Shown here: positions 34,307-46,698 of the stretch, in pieces
Numbering within the stretch: position 1 is the first letter of the stretch
How the letters are laid out: every line of letters begins with the position of its first letter
Origin: Nereocystis luetkeana
Lineage: Eukaryota > Sar > Phaeophyceae > Laminariales > Laminariaceae
Assembly: GCA_031213475.1 (NCBI GenBank)
Contig: JARUPZ010000024.1
Location: forward strand, 2,825,403 to 2,889,402
Reading direction: 5' to 3'
DNA: 64,000 nt
Notes under the pieces: model-generated
Database searches by the model: none
The model's input: the letters and a program-made list of their open reading frames with translations, nothing else
Told to the model about the DNA's origin: nothing
Made by a program: the position numbers and the translations under genes

Positions 34307-35235
34307 CTGTATACGTACGTACACCAACCCCTCTCCCCACTACGCGAGTACAGTACCGTACGCACACATCAGCCCCTCCCCACCACATGATTTCCGCGTC
34401 GGGTCGCAGTTTGAGATGTTAAGAGGCACCCGTCGTCGTACTACAGGCTGTGGATATATACTGCCCTGTCATGTAATTATTTCGTACAGCGACACCTCTG
34501 CCCGGGTATATACACGCGCAGGGTACACCAGTATTATACCAGGTATAGGTGTACACATGTGATGGTATAAAGGCAGCCACAGTACAAGGTGGTATCGTTC
34601 GACCGCGCGCGACGGTAAAGCAAAACGTGAGTCCATCGACACTTTGCAACGAATGGAGAATAACCCGACGGGGCACTATAGAACACGACGAGCGACGTTT
34701 CTCGTGTTATTTTACATAATCAACGGCGCTGCTTCGTAGATTTGACCCGCCGACTCGCCCGTATAGAGTACATCGTGCCAGAGCAGCTGCAGTGAAAAGG
34801 AATAACGGTGTGCATACCTACCTCTCAGCATAGCCCAACTGAGAGAACAAGCACTACAGTAAGACGAAGAAGCTGATGGGTCTTGGCTAATGGGTGGTGG
34901 CTGTTCATCGTTATTTACTTCTATTCTTATCGTAAGCGAGCGCTCGACGAGCGACGAGCGACGAGCGATCAAGTAAGAAAAATAAATAACGCGAAACTGT
35001 CAAGCGCAAAATACTGATTACTGATTGGGTAATGAAAATGCGGCGGAATACGAAATAAAATACCAGAGGTACTCCAAAACGGAGTTGGTATAGTATTTGC
35101 GCGTTATGGATTGTTTTTAAATCTCTTGCATCGCGAGTACAAGCAGCAGCCAAAGCAGTAGGTCCGGAGAGAGACCCATCACCGCATCACCTGAGGTGCT
35201 GCCTTGCCTCTCATCCCCGCGTTTGAATCCTACCC
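34307..35235. other. 5' flank of the plus-strand unknown gene
   Basis: It includes a short (GACGAGC)n run at 34944-34970 and a TACCAGGTA footprint at 34537-34545. No promoter motif could be assigned. Confidence 0.4.
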
Positions 35236-35883
35236 ATGGCCCCGCACCAGACCGAGACCGATCCGCGGGCGAGATCGGCGGTAGCGCCCAGCCCCAAGCG
35301 CCCAGGAGAGGCGAAAAAGGGCGCCGGAAAAAAGGTCTCGCCGGAGGAGGACCGAAAAAAGTTGAAGCCATCCTCTTCGAAGAACAAGCGGGGTCGCAAA
35401 GGAAACAGCGAGGGTCCCGCAAAGGTGGCGTCCGCGCGCACCCTCGATGCGTGGGTTGTGCGAGACCAACCCGCGCCAGCGCCGGAGAGACCCCCCCTTC
35501 GCTCCTTGTCCCCTGATGTCCCAATTGGAACGGGGGTGCCCTCTTCTCCAGGCGGCAAGGAGCGACCTCCCAGCGGGGAGCAGCGACCGAAGGCGCAGGT
35601 GGTGGAGGTGGCGGAGGAGGTGACAGGAAGTCCGACTCCCTCGCCTGGCCGAGCTACCGCTAAAGCCGGCGCTGCCGCAGGCGCCGTCTCCACCGTTGTC
35701 GATAGCAGGGGCTCCGCACGTGCGGCCATGGTAACGCCGCCCGGGCAGGGGAGCCCAAGGGGAAGGCGGCCGCCGCCGGGGAAGGTCCCCAAGCTTCCTC
35801 CTGCAGAGGCGGACACTCACTCAAACCGCGATGATGGCAAGGGTAAAGTTTCGGAGGTAGCCACCACTACTACTACTGCCGTC

Positions 35884-35926
<43 letters not shown>

Positions 35927-38900
35927 GTGGTGGTGGTGGTGGTGGTGGTGGTGGTAGCACCAACTCGCCCAACAAGGAGCAGACGAAGGAGAAGGCCGAT
36001 GGGGAGAGTGGACGCGAATCTCCGGCATTGGCGGGGACGGCGGCGGTATTTACGGCAGCGGCGGTAAGGGCGGCCGGGGCCGTGGCCATGCCTTGCGAGA
36101 AAAGGGCTGCGAAGGGGATGGACACGTTCACGAGGAAGGGCGCAAAGCGAGCAACCCCGCCGAAGAAGCGAGCCACCCCGCCGAAGGCGACGAAAAAGAG
36201 GGCCGCCACCGCTGCTGCTGCTATCGCTGCTGCTCCTGCTGCCTCCGCTGGTGCTGTTGTGGGTGGTGGTGGTGGTGGTGGTGGTGGTGGTGGTGCTGCT
36301 GCCTCTGCTGCTACTGCTGCTCCTGCTGTTGCCCCCGCTGCTCCTGCTGCTCCTGCTGAGGTTGATACTACTGCCGGAGCTGCTGCTGCCTCTGCTGCTG
36401 CTTCTGCTGCTTCTGCTGCTTCTGTTGCTATCAAACTAGCGATGGCGGACACGATCGCTACCACCACCACCACCATCACCACCACCGCCGCCGCCTCACC
36501 CAACCGGTCCCGCGCCAAGCGAACGCGCGACGAACAACAAAAAACGGCTTCCCCGAGACGCAGTACCGCAGCAGCCGGCACATCCGCCCCCGTCGCCGCT
36601 CCTGCCGAAGCGGCGAAAGCCTCCCCGAAAAGTCGACCCCGCGCTCCCCGCCGCCCCACCCCCCGAGCCGTAGCCGTCAAACCACCCCCCGCTGCCGCCC
36701 TGTCCTCAGCGGCAACAGCGGCTTCGCCAAACGCAGCGACGGAGACTACTATTAATACTACTACGAGTACTTCTGTCGGAGGGAAATCCAGCAAGGCATC
36801 CACCACCGCCACCGGTGCCTCTGGTGGCGTTGCCGCCACCACTACCGCCACCGGCTCCGCCTCTACCACTGCTGCCTCCGCCGCCACCCCGTCGGAATCG
36901 AGGTTGGCCGCGCCCAGAAAGCGGGTGAAGAGGGGAGCGAAAACGCCTCCTTCGAAGAAGAAGCCAGGCCCGGTGCGCCGCGCAGCCCCCCTCGTTACGG
37001 GCGCCGGCGGAGGCAGCGGCTGGGCGAAGAAGAATCAGGAAGGGGAAGACGGGGGAGGGATCGACGCAGGCTCGAAGAAGGAGAGCAAGGCGACGGCGGC
37101 GAGCGAAGGCTCGCTTGGGAAGAAGGTCGCAGCCGCCGCGAGCGGCGGATCGGGTTGCGGCGGTATCACCAGCAGCAACAGCAGCATCAACTCGAAGGGG
37201 GAAAGCGGTGCGGCGGCGGCGGCGGCGGCTGTGCCGGTGTTCGGAGAGGCTGTGTCGGCGGCAGGAACGGGAGCGGAACCAACGGAAAGGAAAGAGGGCG
37301 GCGCCTCGTCCCACGCATCTGGTGCGATGGACGCGAACCAGAAAGGGGGAGGTGGTGGCGCCGTTGCCGTGGTGAAGGCAGAGCCTGCCGCGGCCGCCGC
37401 CGCCGCTGCTTTAGTGTTCCCGGGACGGAAGGCCGAAGAAGAAACGGGCGATGCACCGACGATGGTTGCAGGGAACAAAAACGGCAACAGCGGTAACAAT
37501 GGCGGCAGCAGCAGCAACAGCAGTGGCACCTGCAACAACCAAAACAAGAACAAGCGGAAGAGCGCCATGCTTGGAGAGGAAGAGGCGAGCCACCGCGTCG
37601 GCGTCGGCGGCGGCGGCGGCGGCAGTGGCGGCGGACTTCTCGAAACGCCTCCCGAGAGCAAACACGACCCGCTTTCCCCTGCCGCCACCACTATCACCAC
37701 CACCACCACCCCCATCATCGCCACCAACACCACCGCCACTGCCACCGCCTCCAACAAGAAAGTAAAGCCAGACCCTTGCGCTACTGTTGTTGTCTGTTCC
37801 GATAAAAAAACGCCTGCGGCGGCGACGGCGGCGACGGCGGCCGTTGCCGCGGCAACCCCGGCACAGGCAACGTCGCCAGCCTCCGAGACGACGGAGAGCC
37901 AGAAATCCCGGGAGTGGGAGGCGGCGGTGGCTGCCGCCCTCGCTGCTGTTGCCTCTGCCTCTGCTGCCGCCACCGCTGCTTCCGAGATGGGGAACGGTGC
38001 CGGGGGGAGAGCGGGTGCGCCTGGGAGCGCGGCAGCAGCGGGGGAGGGGGAGGGTGGGGGTGTGGAGACCCCGATACAGCGACTGGCAACGGAGATGGAC
38101 ACCCCCCGTGTCATGGTTGGAGACGGTAAGTTCTTTGTCCTGGGGTGGCGTTTTTTTTTCGGGTGCGGGGGGGGGGGGCTTGGGGACGATGCGATGCACC
38201 CCTGATTTTGTTGTGTCCTTTTTTTGTACTTCTGTTTCTCCCCCCGCACACCCCTGTCCCTCGTTTCGTTTCTCCCTCCCTCTTCTCTCTCCTCTCCCCC
38301 TTCCCCCCTTTCGGAATCTCACGCGCTGTCTCCTGTCTCTATATGATACACTTGTTTCTGGTGAGCACGTTGGAAACCCTCGAGGCGTATCGAGATTGGG
38401 GGAAGCGCGATAGTCGTTGATGTGTTCGTCCATGCTTGCATGGCTGAAGAATGAGGGTGTGCTATGCGAAGCGTACGTAGTATCCTGCATATGTACATAC
38501 ATATATTTACCAGGTATATACGTACAATATAGCACCTGGTATCATCTAGACGTTTTTTTTTTTTTTTTTCAGTAGGATTAGGGGTTTCCATGCAAGCGAC
38601 CGAAGTTTCCCGGTGTCACTGACGGCTCTTTTCTGCGAGGACAAGGGCGTGGTCTTTTCCCTGTTCGTTCTGTTTCGGACCCCCCCCCCCCCGCAGCTTG
38701 TGCCGTGCTTGCTTTTGATCAATTCCTGGGGGTTGGGGGGGGGGGGGGGGGGGGGGGTGGGAGCAAGGGCGTTTTTTTTTTCCAGACCTCGTTCGTGACT
38801 CGCTGCGGCATTTTTTGCCCATTTCATGAATTACTCTCGCGGCTCCCAGTCCCCCCCCCCCTCCTTCACCTCGTCTGACCTCAACGTTCTGCCCCTCTTG

Positions 38901-41063
38901 CCTACCCGCCCCCCCCTTGCCTCATCCCTCACCCCCTCCTCTACCCCCCCCCCCGCCATTCCCTACACACCAGGAATTAAATGAATTAATTGACGCTGTC
39001 ATCCATATGCAAGAAAACCCGCCTCTAAAGCGGTTCTTGTAGGATGCTGCTCACCCTTCATGCGACTCGCCCAACACCTCACGTTTCGCTTCGCGCTTGG
39101 TGCACCAAGCAATGGCTGCCTTGTCGGCCGAAACCCGATGGGCTCCGTCCCGGCATTGTACTCCTAGGGATGCGAGGGTCTATGGTCATACGACTACGGC
39201 CGTGCATGATGATGAGTACACCCCCCCCCCCCCCTCTAGGGTCTATGGTCATACGACTACGGCATGCATGAGATCGAGTACATATCTCCTATCGAGTACC
39301 CCCCCCCCCCCCCCCCCCTATTTATGGTCATAGGGCTACGGGCATGCCTGGTAATGAGTACCCCCCCCCCCCCATCCACCCCCCCCTCCCTCCTCTCTGA
39401 CGCCCACTGTACGTGTTGTATGTGCTGCATTCATTTTTTTACAGTGATGCACGCGAAATGCCGGCTCTGCAAGACACGCTTGGGGAAAGATGGTGAGTGT
39501 TCTGTCCGCAGGGCTAGCTTAACTCTGTTGAAGGGGGGTTTACGGTCTTGCACGTGCTTGGGAAGGGGGGGAAGGGGGGAAGGGTGGGGGGGGTAGGGTC
39601 GCAAGACTCGGGGTGTTTTTGTAGTGTTGGTGTTGTTGTTGATGGTTGCAGATATGTTGATTATGTTAGTGGTGGCGGTTGTCACGTTGTTGGCGGTTGT
39701 GACGCTGGTTGTGGTCTGGTGGTGGTGGTCGTTGTTGTCGTAGTTTCGGCGAGCGGGGGGAGGGCGTGTCGATGGGTCTGGTAGCATTGCTCGTGTTCCC
39801 TCGGTACAGGGGCAAGTCCGAGCTCTCTGTAACTACCCCCCCCCCCCCCCCCCCCGACCCTCTGCCTGATCCGTGGAAACCTGACGTACTCCATCCCGGC
39901 TATGTACGAGTAGCGATGCGAGGGTCTTTGGTCGTACGACTTCGACCATGCATGATATCGAGTACTTCTCCCCCCCCTCCCTCCCTATGGTCACACGACT
40001 ACGGCCATGCAAGAGATCGAGTGCATCTCTCCTATCGAGTACCCCCCCCCCCCCCCCCCCCCCCCCCCCCGCCCCCCCCTCCCTCCCTGCCCCCCTATTT
40101 TATATAGGTTGGGTTGGTGTCGGTTGGCAACAACACAGTAAAACATGCCGCTCACTACGTGAGCTAGACAACCAGGGTACCATTTTTTTTTTTTTTTTGG
40201 CGGTCACCCACAGCTGGTTGTCGAGTTATATATCATTTGTGCGAGGTAAATAACCTTTCCTCCGCGCAAGTGGGAATGATCGTATCACGTAGTGTTCAAG
40301 GAAAGGCACCCAAGAGGCAGTCACATGGTACTCCCATTGCTGTCTCTGGAATTGCCTACACCGGAAATTAAATTAACTCATTGAAGCTGTCATCCATATG
40401 CAAGTCCGCCTCACAAGCGGTTCTTAGTAGGATGCAGCTCACCCTTCATGCGACTCGCCGGACACCTCACGGCGCTTCGCGCTTGGTGCAAGCAATGTCT
40501 GCCTGGTCGGTGAATACCCGACATGCTCCGTCCCGGCATTGTAGGGATGCGAGGGTCTATGGCCATACGACTACGGCCATGCATGAGATCGAGTACATCT
40601 CTCCTATCGAGTACACCCCCCCCTCCCTCCTCCGATTATTTTCGAAGTCTGGAGCAGTACCCCCAGTCCCCCGGTCTCTGTCCCGGGTCCACTCTTTTGT
40701 GTAAGAATTTTCTTTGGATTCTGGTACGAACGGTGCATGGTTGGTGGCGTGTGTTCAAGCAACCGCCGCATAAAAACAGATTACTCGTAGGGGAGGCTGT
40801 TGATTGTCGCGCGGTCGTGTGTAGTTGTTGATTGGTGTGTGTTGCTGTTTTTTTTTTTCTCTGGTTTTTGATCGTAGCCCACAACTTATGGTTGTTTTTT
40901 TTTTGCTATTTTTTTTTCTTGGGGGGGGGGGGCGTTTAGTCCGTGGAGCGTTTGTTGGGCATTTTTTTTTCCGCCGCAAAATCTCAGAACAATAGCGGCG
41001 GCGGCAGCAGTAGGGCAAGCGACGGTGACAGCGGCAGCAGAGGGGGTATGCGACGGCGGCGGC

Positions 41064-41100
<37 letters not shown>

Positions 41101-44100
41101 GCGGCGGTAGTAGCGGAAGCGACCGAATCAAGTTCATGCCGCTACCGTAATATAGGCGAACCGTGATGCGTGTCGCGTAAAAACGTATGTCCTATACTAT
41201 TGATAGGCAGAACAGGAGGCGTTTTTTGGTTGGCCTTTTTGCTTGTTGCGCTTGCACTCCCCCCCCTCCCCCTTCCTATTTGGCCGTGTGCCTGCATCGA
41301 CCACTTGCCCGTTGCCCCCACCCCTCCCCCACCCCCCCCGTCCCCCATCTCCCCATCTTCTGTTTTCTTTCGTTTCCTTCTCTTTGCTTTCCTTTCCACA
41401 TTCCACTCGTACAACGCGTGCACAAAATGCCCCCATACATCTCATGCAATACGTACAACAACATACACCTCATACACTTCATACACCTCATACAACGCAC
41501 ATACAACGCACACACAACAATATACAGGATGCTCCACGGGGTCTTGCGTCGACTGTTGCTTCAAGGCCGGAGTTCCCTGCTCCGCCCACGCCAAGCAACT
41601 GGAGAGAAAAAAACTGGAGGCCGAGCTGCTGGCCGCTGGGCCCAGCACGAGCCAGCTCGCGGAGGAGCGGCGTCCCCTCGCGAAGGGTGTTTTCAAAGAA
41701 GAGGCCATTCATGGTGAGAATCACGGGGGGAGGAGGAAAGGAGGAGGGGGGTGGGGGGGAGAAGGGGGGGTGTACTCGATAGGAGAGATGTGCTCGATCT
41801 CATGCATGGCCGTAGTCGTATGACCATAGACCCTCGCATCCCTACAATGTCGGGACGGAGCATGTCGGGTTTTCACCGACCAGGCAGACATTGCTTACTT
41901 GCACCAAGCGCGAAGCGCCGTGAGGTGCCCGGCGAGTCGCACGAAGGGTGAGCTGCATCCTACTAAGAACTGCTTGTGAGGCGGACTTGCATATGGATGG
42001 CAGCTTCAAGGAGTCAATTTAATTTCCGGTGTGGCCACTTCCAGGGACAGCAATGGGAGTACTATGTATCTGCCTCTTGGGTGCCTTACCATGAACACTG
42101 CGTGAGCACTACGTGATACGATCAATTCCCTCCTGCGGAGTAAAGGTTCTTTACCTCGCACAAATGGTCTAACTCGACAACCAGCTGTGGGCGACCGCCA
42201 AGAAAGAAAAAAAAAAAAATGGTACCCCGGTTGTCTAGCCCACGTAGTGAGCGGCATGTTTTACAGTGTCGTTACCAACCGACGCCAACCCAACCTATAT
42301 ATAATAGGGGGGAACAAAGGGGGGGGGGGGGTCGGGGGGGCATTAGGGGGGGGAAGCGGGGGATTGGGGGGGGGAGGGCGGGGGAGGGGCGGGGTAGGGA
42401 GGTTGGAGGGAAGGAGGGAGGGCTGGGAGGTTGCGAGGGGAGAGGGGGGGTGAGGGCGAGGTTGAAATTTGCAGCAGACATTGACGTCTGTGTGATCTGT
42501 GTATTATTGCGAGCGACCGCGAGTTTCTAATTTTGAAGGTGCTTAATAGAATGTGGTGTAACCCTGCCGAGATTGCCGATGCCAAAACGCGGTATATTAT
42601 CTGGAATTTGTCGAAATCAAGACACGACATATATATTTTCCCCCCGTCCTTGACAACGCCTCCCAACTCCCACCAAGTTAAGTTGACGACAATCACAATT
42701 TTCTTACTGCATGCGTGCCCCTAGTACATCACGAGAGCTCATACTACTTCCGACGTCGGCGAGTCGAAGACGACGGTCGGTAGCGTGTGCACAGAGAGGG
42801 CAGCTCATCGATCCCCGCTTAGTGATCTAGATCTCGCCGGGCACAGTATGTTTCTGATTTGGGATGATCTTCAGTAGCCCATCTTGCCTGGTGAGACCCG
42901 CATAACCTGCGTAATCTAGCACATGTTTCCTGGGTTGCATCTGTGCTACATACAGATCCTGCAAAGCGTATGATGACGGCAGGTGGCTTGAATCTAAATG
43001 ATCTGTGGATGATTTATCTGTAGGTAGTGATTTTGTTAGAGGTGTGTCAGCATGACTCGCAGTTACGGGTCATCACTGCAATCCATTGGAGGGGGAGAGG
43101 GCGGGGGGGGTGGGGGGGGGGGGGGGGGGGTACTCTTTCGTTGCTTGCCTTGCGTCATTCGACGACTGACCACGAATCGCGTTGGAGACGGATCGGGGGG
43201 AGAGGAGGGGACGGGGGGAAGAGAGGTGGGGGGGATCGTGAGAATGAGAGGGGGGGGTGGGTCGTGAGTACGCGAGGTGGGAGGCAGGGGATGGGGGGGG
43301 AGGAGGTGTGCTGATGTCGTGCATGGCCGTAGTCGTATGGCCGGAACACGTGGGGTTTCCACCGACCAGGCAAGCATTGCTTGCACAAAGCGTGAGGCGC
43401 CGTGAGGTGGGGTGGTGATAGTGAGAGAGAGAGGGGAGGCGAGGGGAGGGAGGTCGTGATGTGGGGGAGGCTGGGGGGGGGTGGGGTTGGAGGAGAGTGA
43501 TAAAGAGAGGGGCCAGGGAGAGAGACAGGGAGAGGGGTGTGATGATCGGGGCGAGAGATAGCAGAGGGATGGGCGAGGGGGGGGGGGGGGGGGGGGGCGA
43601 GAAAGAGGGAGAGTTTTTTTTTTTTTTCCCCCGCGCGAAGTAAGTAGTTGCACCCTTCGAGCGTTTTCTCCAGGGCTCTTCATGGGTAATGACCCAACCC
43701 GGTCGGACGAAGAAGTTTTTGAAATCTCACGGGTCGGGTCAGGTCGGGTCAGGTCAGGAGGGTTTCAATCTCCTACGGGTCTCAGCGTGATCCGACCCGA
43801 CCTGACCCGCGAGAGGTTTCAACCGACCCGTAAACAGCCCTGTTTTTTTGGCCTCGCGTCTCAAGTGTTGTACCTCTCACCACTGCCTCTGTTGTGTCTT
43901 ACGGGTGCGCTGCGTTACGGCACGTTTTTTTTTTTTTTTTTTTTTTTTCCCCTGCAGCCATCGGTGACACTGCGACGGTCTGGTGCTTCATGGACTTCTT
44001 GTGCGCGAAATCGAACCAGGCCGCCTTTAAGGCTCTCTCCAGGACTCAGGTGACTTTTTTTTTTGTGCTGATGCTGCGTGTGGTGGTGGCTATGTGGTGG

Positions 44101-46698
44101 TGGTTGAGGACGGTGTTTGTACTCGGTGGTGGTGTTGGTGTGTGGTGGTATATAGTGAGAGAATCTTGTGGTGTTTCATGTTGAAGCTGTTGTGCAGGAT
44201 TCAGGTGAACGTTTGGCAGTAGAGGTTGGCGGGGGGGGGGGGGGGGGAGGTGGAGGTGGGGGGGGGGAGGGGGGCGTGGAGGTGGTGTTGGTGATGCGAG
44301 GGTACATAGCGTGGGGGCGTGTCAAGTGAGCTGTGGCAGCGGTGGTTGTGGATATTGTTGTGGTGGTGGTTGTGCTGGTGTCGGTGGTGTTGGTGTCGGT
44401 GGCGTTGGTGTCGGTGGTGTTGGTGTTGGTGGTGTTGGTGTTGGTGGTGTTGGTGTTGATGGTGATGGTGGAGGAGGTTGAAGGTGGTGCAGGGGGAGGG
44501 AGGGTGGTGGCGATGGTATTGTTTTTTGTGTTTGGAGGTGATAGTGTCGATAAGTCAGGATTGGGGCGGCTTTGTAAAACATACCTGGTATCTGGTATTT
44601 TGTTTTTTCGAAAACTGCGCCAGGAGTCCGCACCTCTTGCTTGCCCCTCGTTTATCCGCCGGCTGCCGGGTTTTTCTGAGCTTTTTTTGTTAACGCGTCC
44701 AGACGGACAAAGGCTACGACGGCAGAGGAATCTCCTTTAGGGCCATTTATTTTTTGTGTGAGCGGCTCAGGGACCACGGCTGCGAGTTGCAGGCCACCTT
44801 TCATGTATTTATTTTGTTTCGCGATGGGTGTCATGTGGTGTGCACCGACCGAGCCGACACTGGCATGTCTTTTTGGTTATGCTGCTGCGCTGCGCCAACA
44901 AAATATTGGGGGGTGCGGCGATAGGAGGACGCGTAGCACTTTTTGTCCCGAAATATTATACCGGTACCATGTACGACCGATGGAGGCGTCTTTAATAGTG
45001 GAGAAACTGCCCAATTGCCGCCCCCCCCCCCCCCCCCCCCCCCCCCTCGATTTTTTTCGCGACATGTGTCCATCTAGACCATGGGCTCATCGGGGGAAGC
45101 GAAACCTACGTAATCTTTTCCCCTAACCCTTTTAGGACTGCAGTGCCGTTTTGGGGAACAGCTACTTGGAATTTGAGTGGTTTGTCCCCGAAACGTGACT
45201 GCTCTTTGCCATCGAAGGGTTTAGGCCGTTATTGGGCGGTACGTACAGTAGAGCCCCTCCTCAAGCTAGGAGGAAGGAGCCTTAGGAAAATCGCAGCGCT
45301 ACGCTAGCATATGTGTGTGTTTTCCGTTTTTTTCGTGGCTTGGTTTTGGGTCAGATACAGGGCCGGTCGCGATACACGTAGGCAGGAGTTAGCCTGATCC
45401 CGGTACGTGGGTGAAATTGGTGCGAGCGCCGGACAGACTCATCATGATCTATCTGTCTACTGTAGATCATCTAGATCCTAACCTGCCTTTACGGGGATGC
45501 TGAGCAAGGATCTGTGTAGTCACAGATCCACCCCAGGAAGCATCCTCTGTGGATCATGCGGGTTATTACGGCTCCTACCCGTTTGCATGAGCTGGGGTCA
45601 TACAGACCATTCAGATCAGGAAAATGTAGATACATCAGTGGATAGATCATACAGATCAGGAAAATGTCTTCCCTGATAGATTTAGATCGTGAAGCGGGAA
45701 TCAATGATCTGTCTGTCCGATGTGTGAAATGGTGACACCTCTCCCCTATATACCGTAGATCATGGGTCTCCACCCGACAAGACTCTTGACTGACGCCTGC
45801 ACTGGGTTTAACGACGGTCGCACGAGCCCGCCCCCCCCCCCTACATTTTTGAGCGAGTTGAAGAAACTTTACTCCGCACAAGGGGGATGATCGTATCACG
45901 TATTGTGTACCGGGGTATATGGTAAGGCACCCACGAGGCAGTTACATACGGTAGTACTTCCATTGCTGCCTTTGAAGTGGCCGCGCCAGGAATTAAATCA
46001 ATTCATTGACGCCGTAATCCATATGCAAGAAAATCCGCCGCTAAAGCGGTTCTTAGTAGGATGCGCCCTTCACGCGACTCGCCCAACACCTCTCGGCGCT
46101 TCGGGGCTTGATGCAACAAGCGTTGTCCGCCTGGGCGTTGAAAACCTGACGTGCTCTGTCCCGGCATTGTAGGGATGCGACGGTCTATGGTCATACGACT
46201 ACGGCCGTGCATAATCATGAGTCCACCCCCCCCCCCCCCCCCGTCCCCCCTCCCGCCCTGAACAACCGGCCTCCACCCAAACTGCAGCGGGCAACCGCGG
46301 GTCGCAGGCCATCTCGAGCTTCCAGGATGTCGTCTTCGAGGGGGAGGAGGGCGTCGGCAGCAACGGCAGCGGCAGCGCCGGCTGTAGCGGCGGCTCCTAA
46401 GAATAAGAAGGCGGGGGCTGCGTCGGGGGCGGGGGGTAAGCGGGGTATGTCGAGCGCGACAGCGCGGTGGCGCCGAAAGAACATGCAGCTGCTCGCCGCT
46501 CTGAATGGTGGCGGTGGTGGTGGCGGTGGTGGTGGTGGTGTTGGTGCTAGTGTTGGTGCTGGTGTTGGTGCTACTGCTAGTGTTGTTGGAGTTGATGGTG
46601 GTGGTGGTGGGATTGGTGTCGATGGGGGTGTTGATACTGCTAGTGGTGGTGCTGCTGGTGTTGGTGTTGGTGGTGGTGCTAGCTCGCCCGCCGTATAG
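35236..46698 (+). CDS. Unknown protein, 1242 aa, six exons, low-complexity N-terminus and Cys-rich segment
   Basis: Exons: 35236-38125, 39445-39492, 41528-41713, 43958-44049, 44703-44804, 46288-46698 (TAG stop). They total 3729 bp with consistent phases and GT-AG introns. The start ATG has a CCCATGG context. Residues 1-963 are rich in Ala, Lys, Pro, Gly and Thr, with runs encoded by (GCT)n and (GGT)n at 35888-35953 and 36208-36430. Basic stretches (KKGAGKK, KKRAATA) suggest a nuclear or nucleic-acid role, which is inference. Exons 2-3 encode a compact cluster, CRLC ... CSTGSCVDCCFKAGVPCSAH, possibly a zinc-binding module of C-x2-C and CC-x6-C-x2-H type. It is followed by a charged helix (QLERKKLEAELLAA). 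Exons 4-5 encode a globular-looking stretch (VWCFMDFLCAK, FRAIYFLCERLRDHG). Exon 6 returns to Ala/Gly runs. I do not recognise the family. Confidence 0.75.
38126..39444. other. Intron 1 of the unknown gene
   Basis: It contains C/G homopolymers (38680-38693, 38735-38758, 39301-39318, 39361-39373) and a family C copy at 38975-39310. The donor is GTAAGT and the acceptor TTTTTTTACAG. Long minus-strand frames over exon 1 and this intron are low-complexity shadows. Confidence 0.7.
38975..39345 (+). repeat. Family C copy
   Basis: It runs from 'aattaattgacgctgtcatc' to two successive 'ggtctatggtcatacgactacgg' tails, each ending in a long C-run. The doubled tail shows a local duplication of the 3' end. 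Confidence 0.8.
39493..40092. repeat. Intron 2 segment with GTTG repeats and family C tails
   Basis: A GGTTGT/GTGGTG-rich stretch at 39615-39740 is followed by two family C tails ('ggtcttt/catgcatgatatcgagtac') at 39925-40070. Each ends in a C-run. Confidence 0.65.
40093..40620 (+). mobile_element. Family C, full-length copy, left arm of a large inverted pair
   Basis: It starts at 'tattttatataggttgggtt' after a C-run. It passes through 'gctcactacgtgagctagac', 'tggttgtcgagtt' and 'gacactgtcatccatatgcaag'-like blocks, and ends 'cctatcgagtacacccccc'. No open reading frame of note. It is a non-autonomous element with C-tracts at both ends, and the reference copy for the family. Confidence 0.85.
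40621..41527. other. Intron 2 segment between the inverted family C copies
   Basis: (GCA/GGC)n repeats occur at 41000-41110, a 'cacctcataca' microrepeat at 41455-41520, and T-rich tracts. Several low-complexity frames on both strands are not credible genes. Confidence 0.5.
41765..42312 (-). mobile_element. Family C, full-length copy, right arm of the inverted pair
   Basis: It is the reverse complement of 40093-40620 over its whole length, beginning 'gtgtactcgataggagagatg' and ending 'cctatatataataggggg'. Exon 3 of the unknown gene lies between the arms, 51 bp before this copy. Confidence 0.85.
42313..43957. other. Intron 3 of the unknown gene (distal part)
   Basis: It contains G-tracts (42320-42450, 43100-43300, 43575-43600), a GATC-rich patch at 42825-43020, and a partial minus-strand family C copy at 43308-43408. 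A 'gggtcgggtcaggtcgggtc' stretch at 43731-43760 has its inverse at 43790-43810. The acceptor is a long T-tract plus CCCCTGCAG. Confidence 0.6.
44050..44702. repeat. Intron 4 with a GGTGTTGGTGTC minisatellite
   Basis: A 9-18 bp unit (GGTGTTGGTGTCGGT) spans 44380-44470, after G-tracts at 44228-44275. The intron also holds a TACCTGGTA footprint at 44582-44590. Confidence 0.7.
45125..45222. mobile_element. MITE family A, copy 4
   Basis: 'Aacccttttaggactgcagt' with 'gccgttttgggga' is mirrored by 'tccccgaaacgtgactgc'. The right tip is eroded. Confidence 0.75.
45870..46240 (+). repeat. Family C copy lacking its first part
   Basis: It begins near 'ctttactccgcacaaggggg' and continues through 'atccatatgcaagaaaatcc' to the C-run at 46226-46242. 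Confidence 0.75.

Larger units (their letters stand above)
44805..46287. other. Intron 5 of the unknown gene
   Basis: It contains a C-run (45022-45047), a MITE A copy (45125-45222), a GATC-rich repeat (45440-45770) and a family C copy (about 45870-46225) ending in a C-run. The donor is the weak GTATTT. Confidence 0.6.

Noticed and set aside
35211-38535. Several minus-strand open frames of 200-400 codons
   Set aside because: They are antisense shadows of the GC-rich, low-complexity exon 1 of the plus-strand gene, with no domains and no consistent splice phases.
43676-43687. Micro-exon GGCTCTTCATGG between exons 3 and 4 of the unknown gene
   Set aside because: It has AG before and GT after, but exons 3 and 4 join in phase without it and nothing else supports it.
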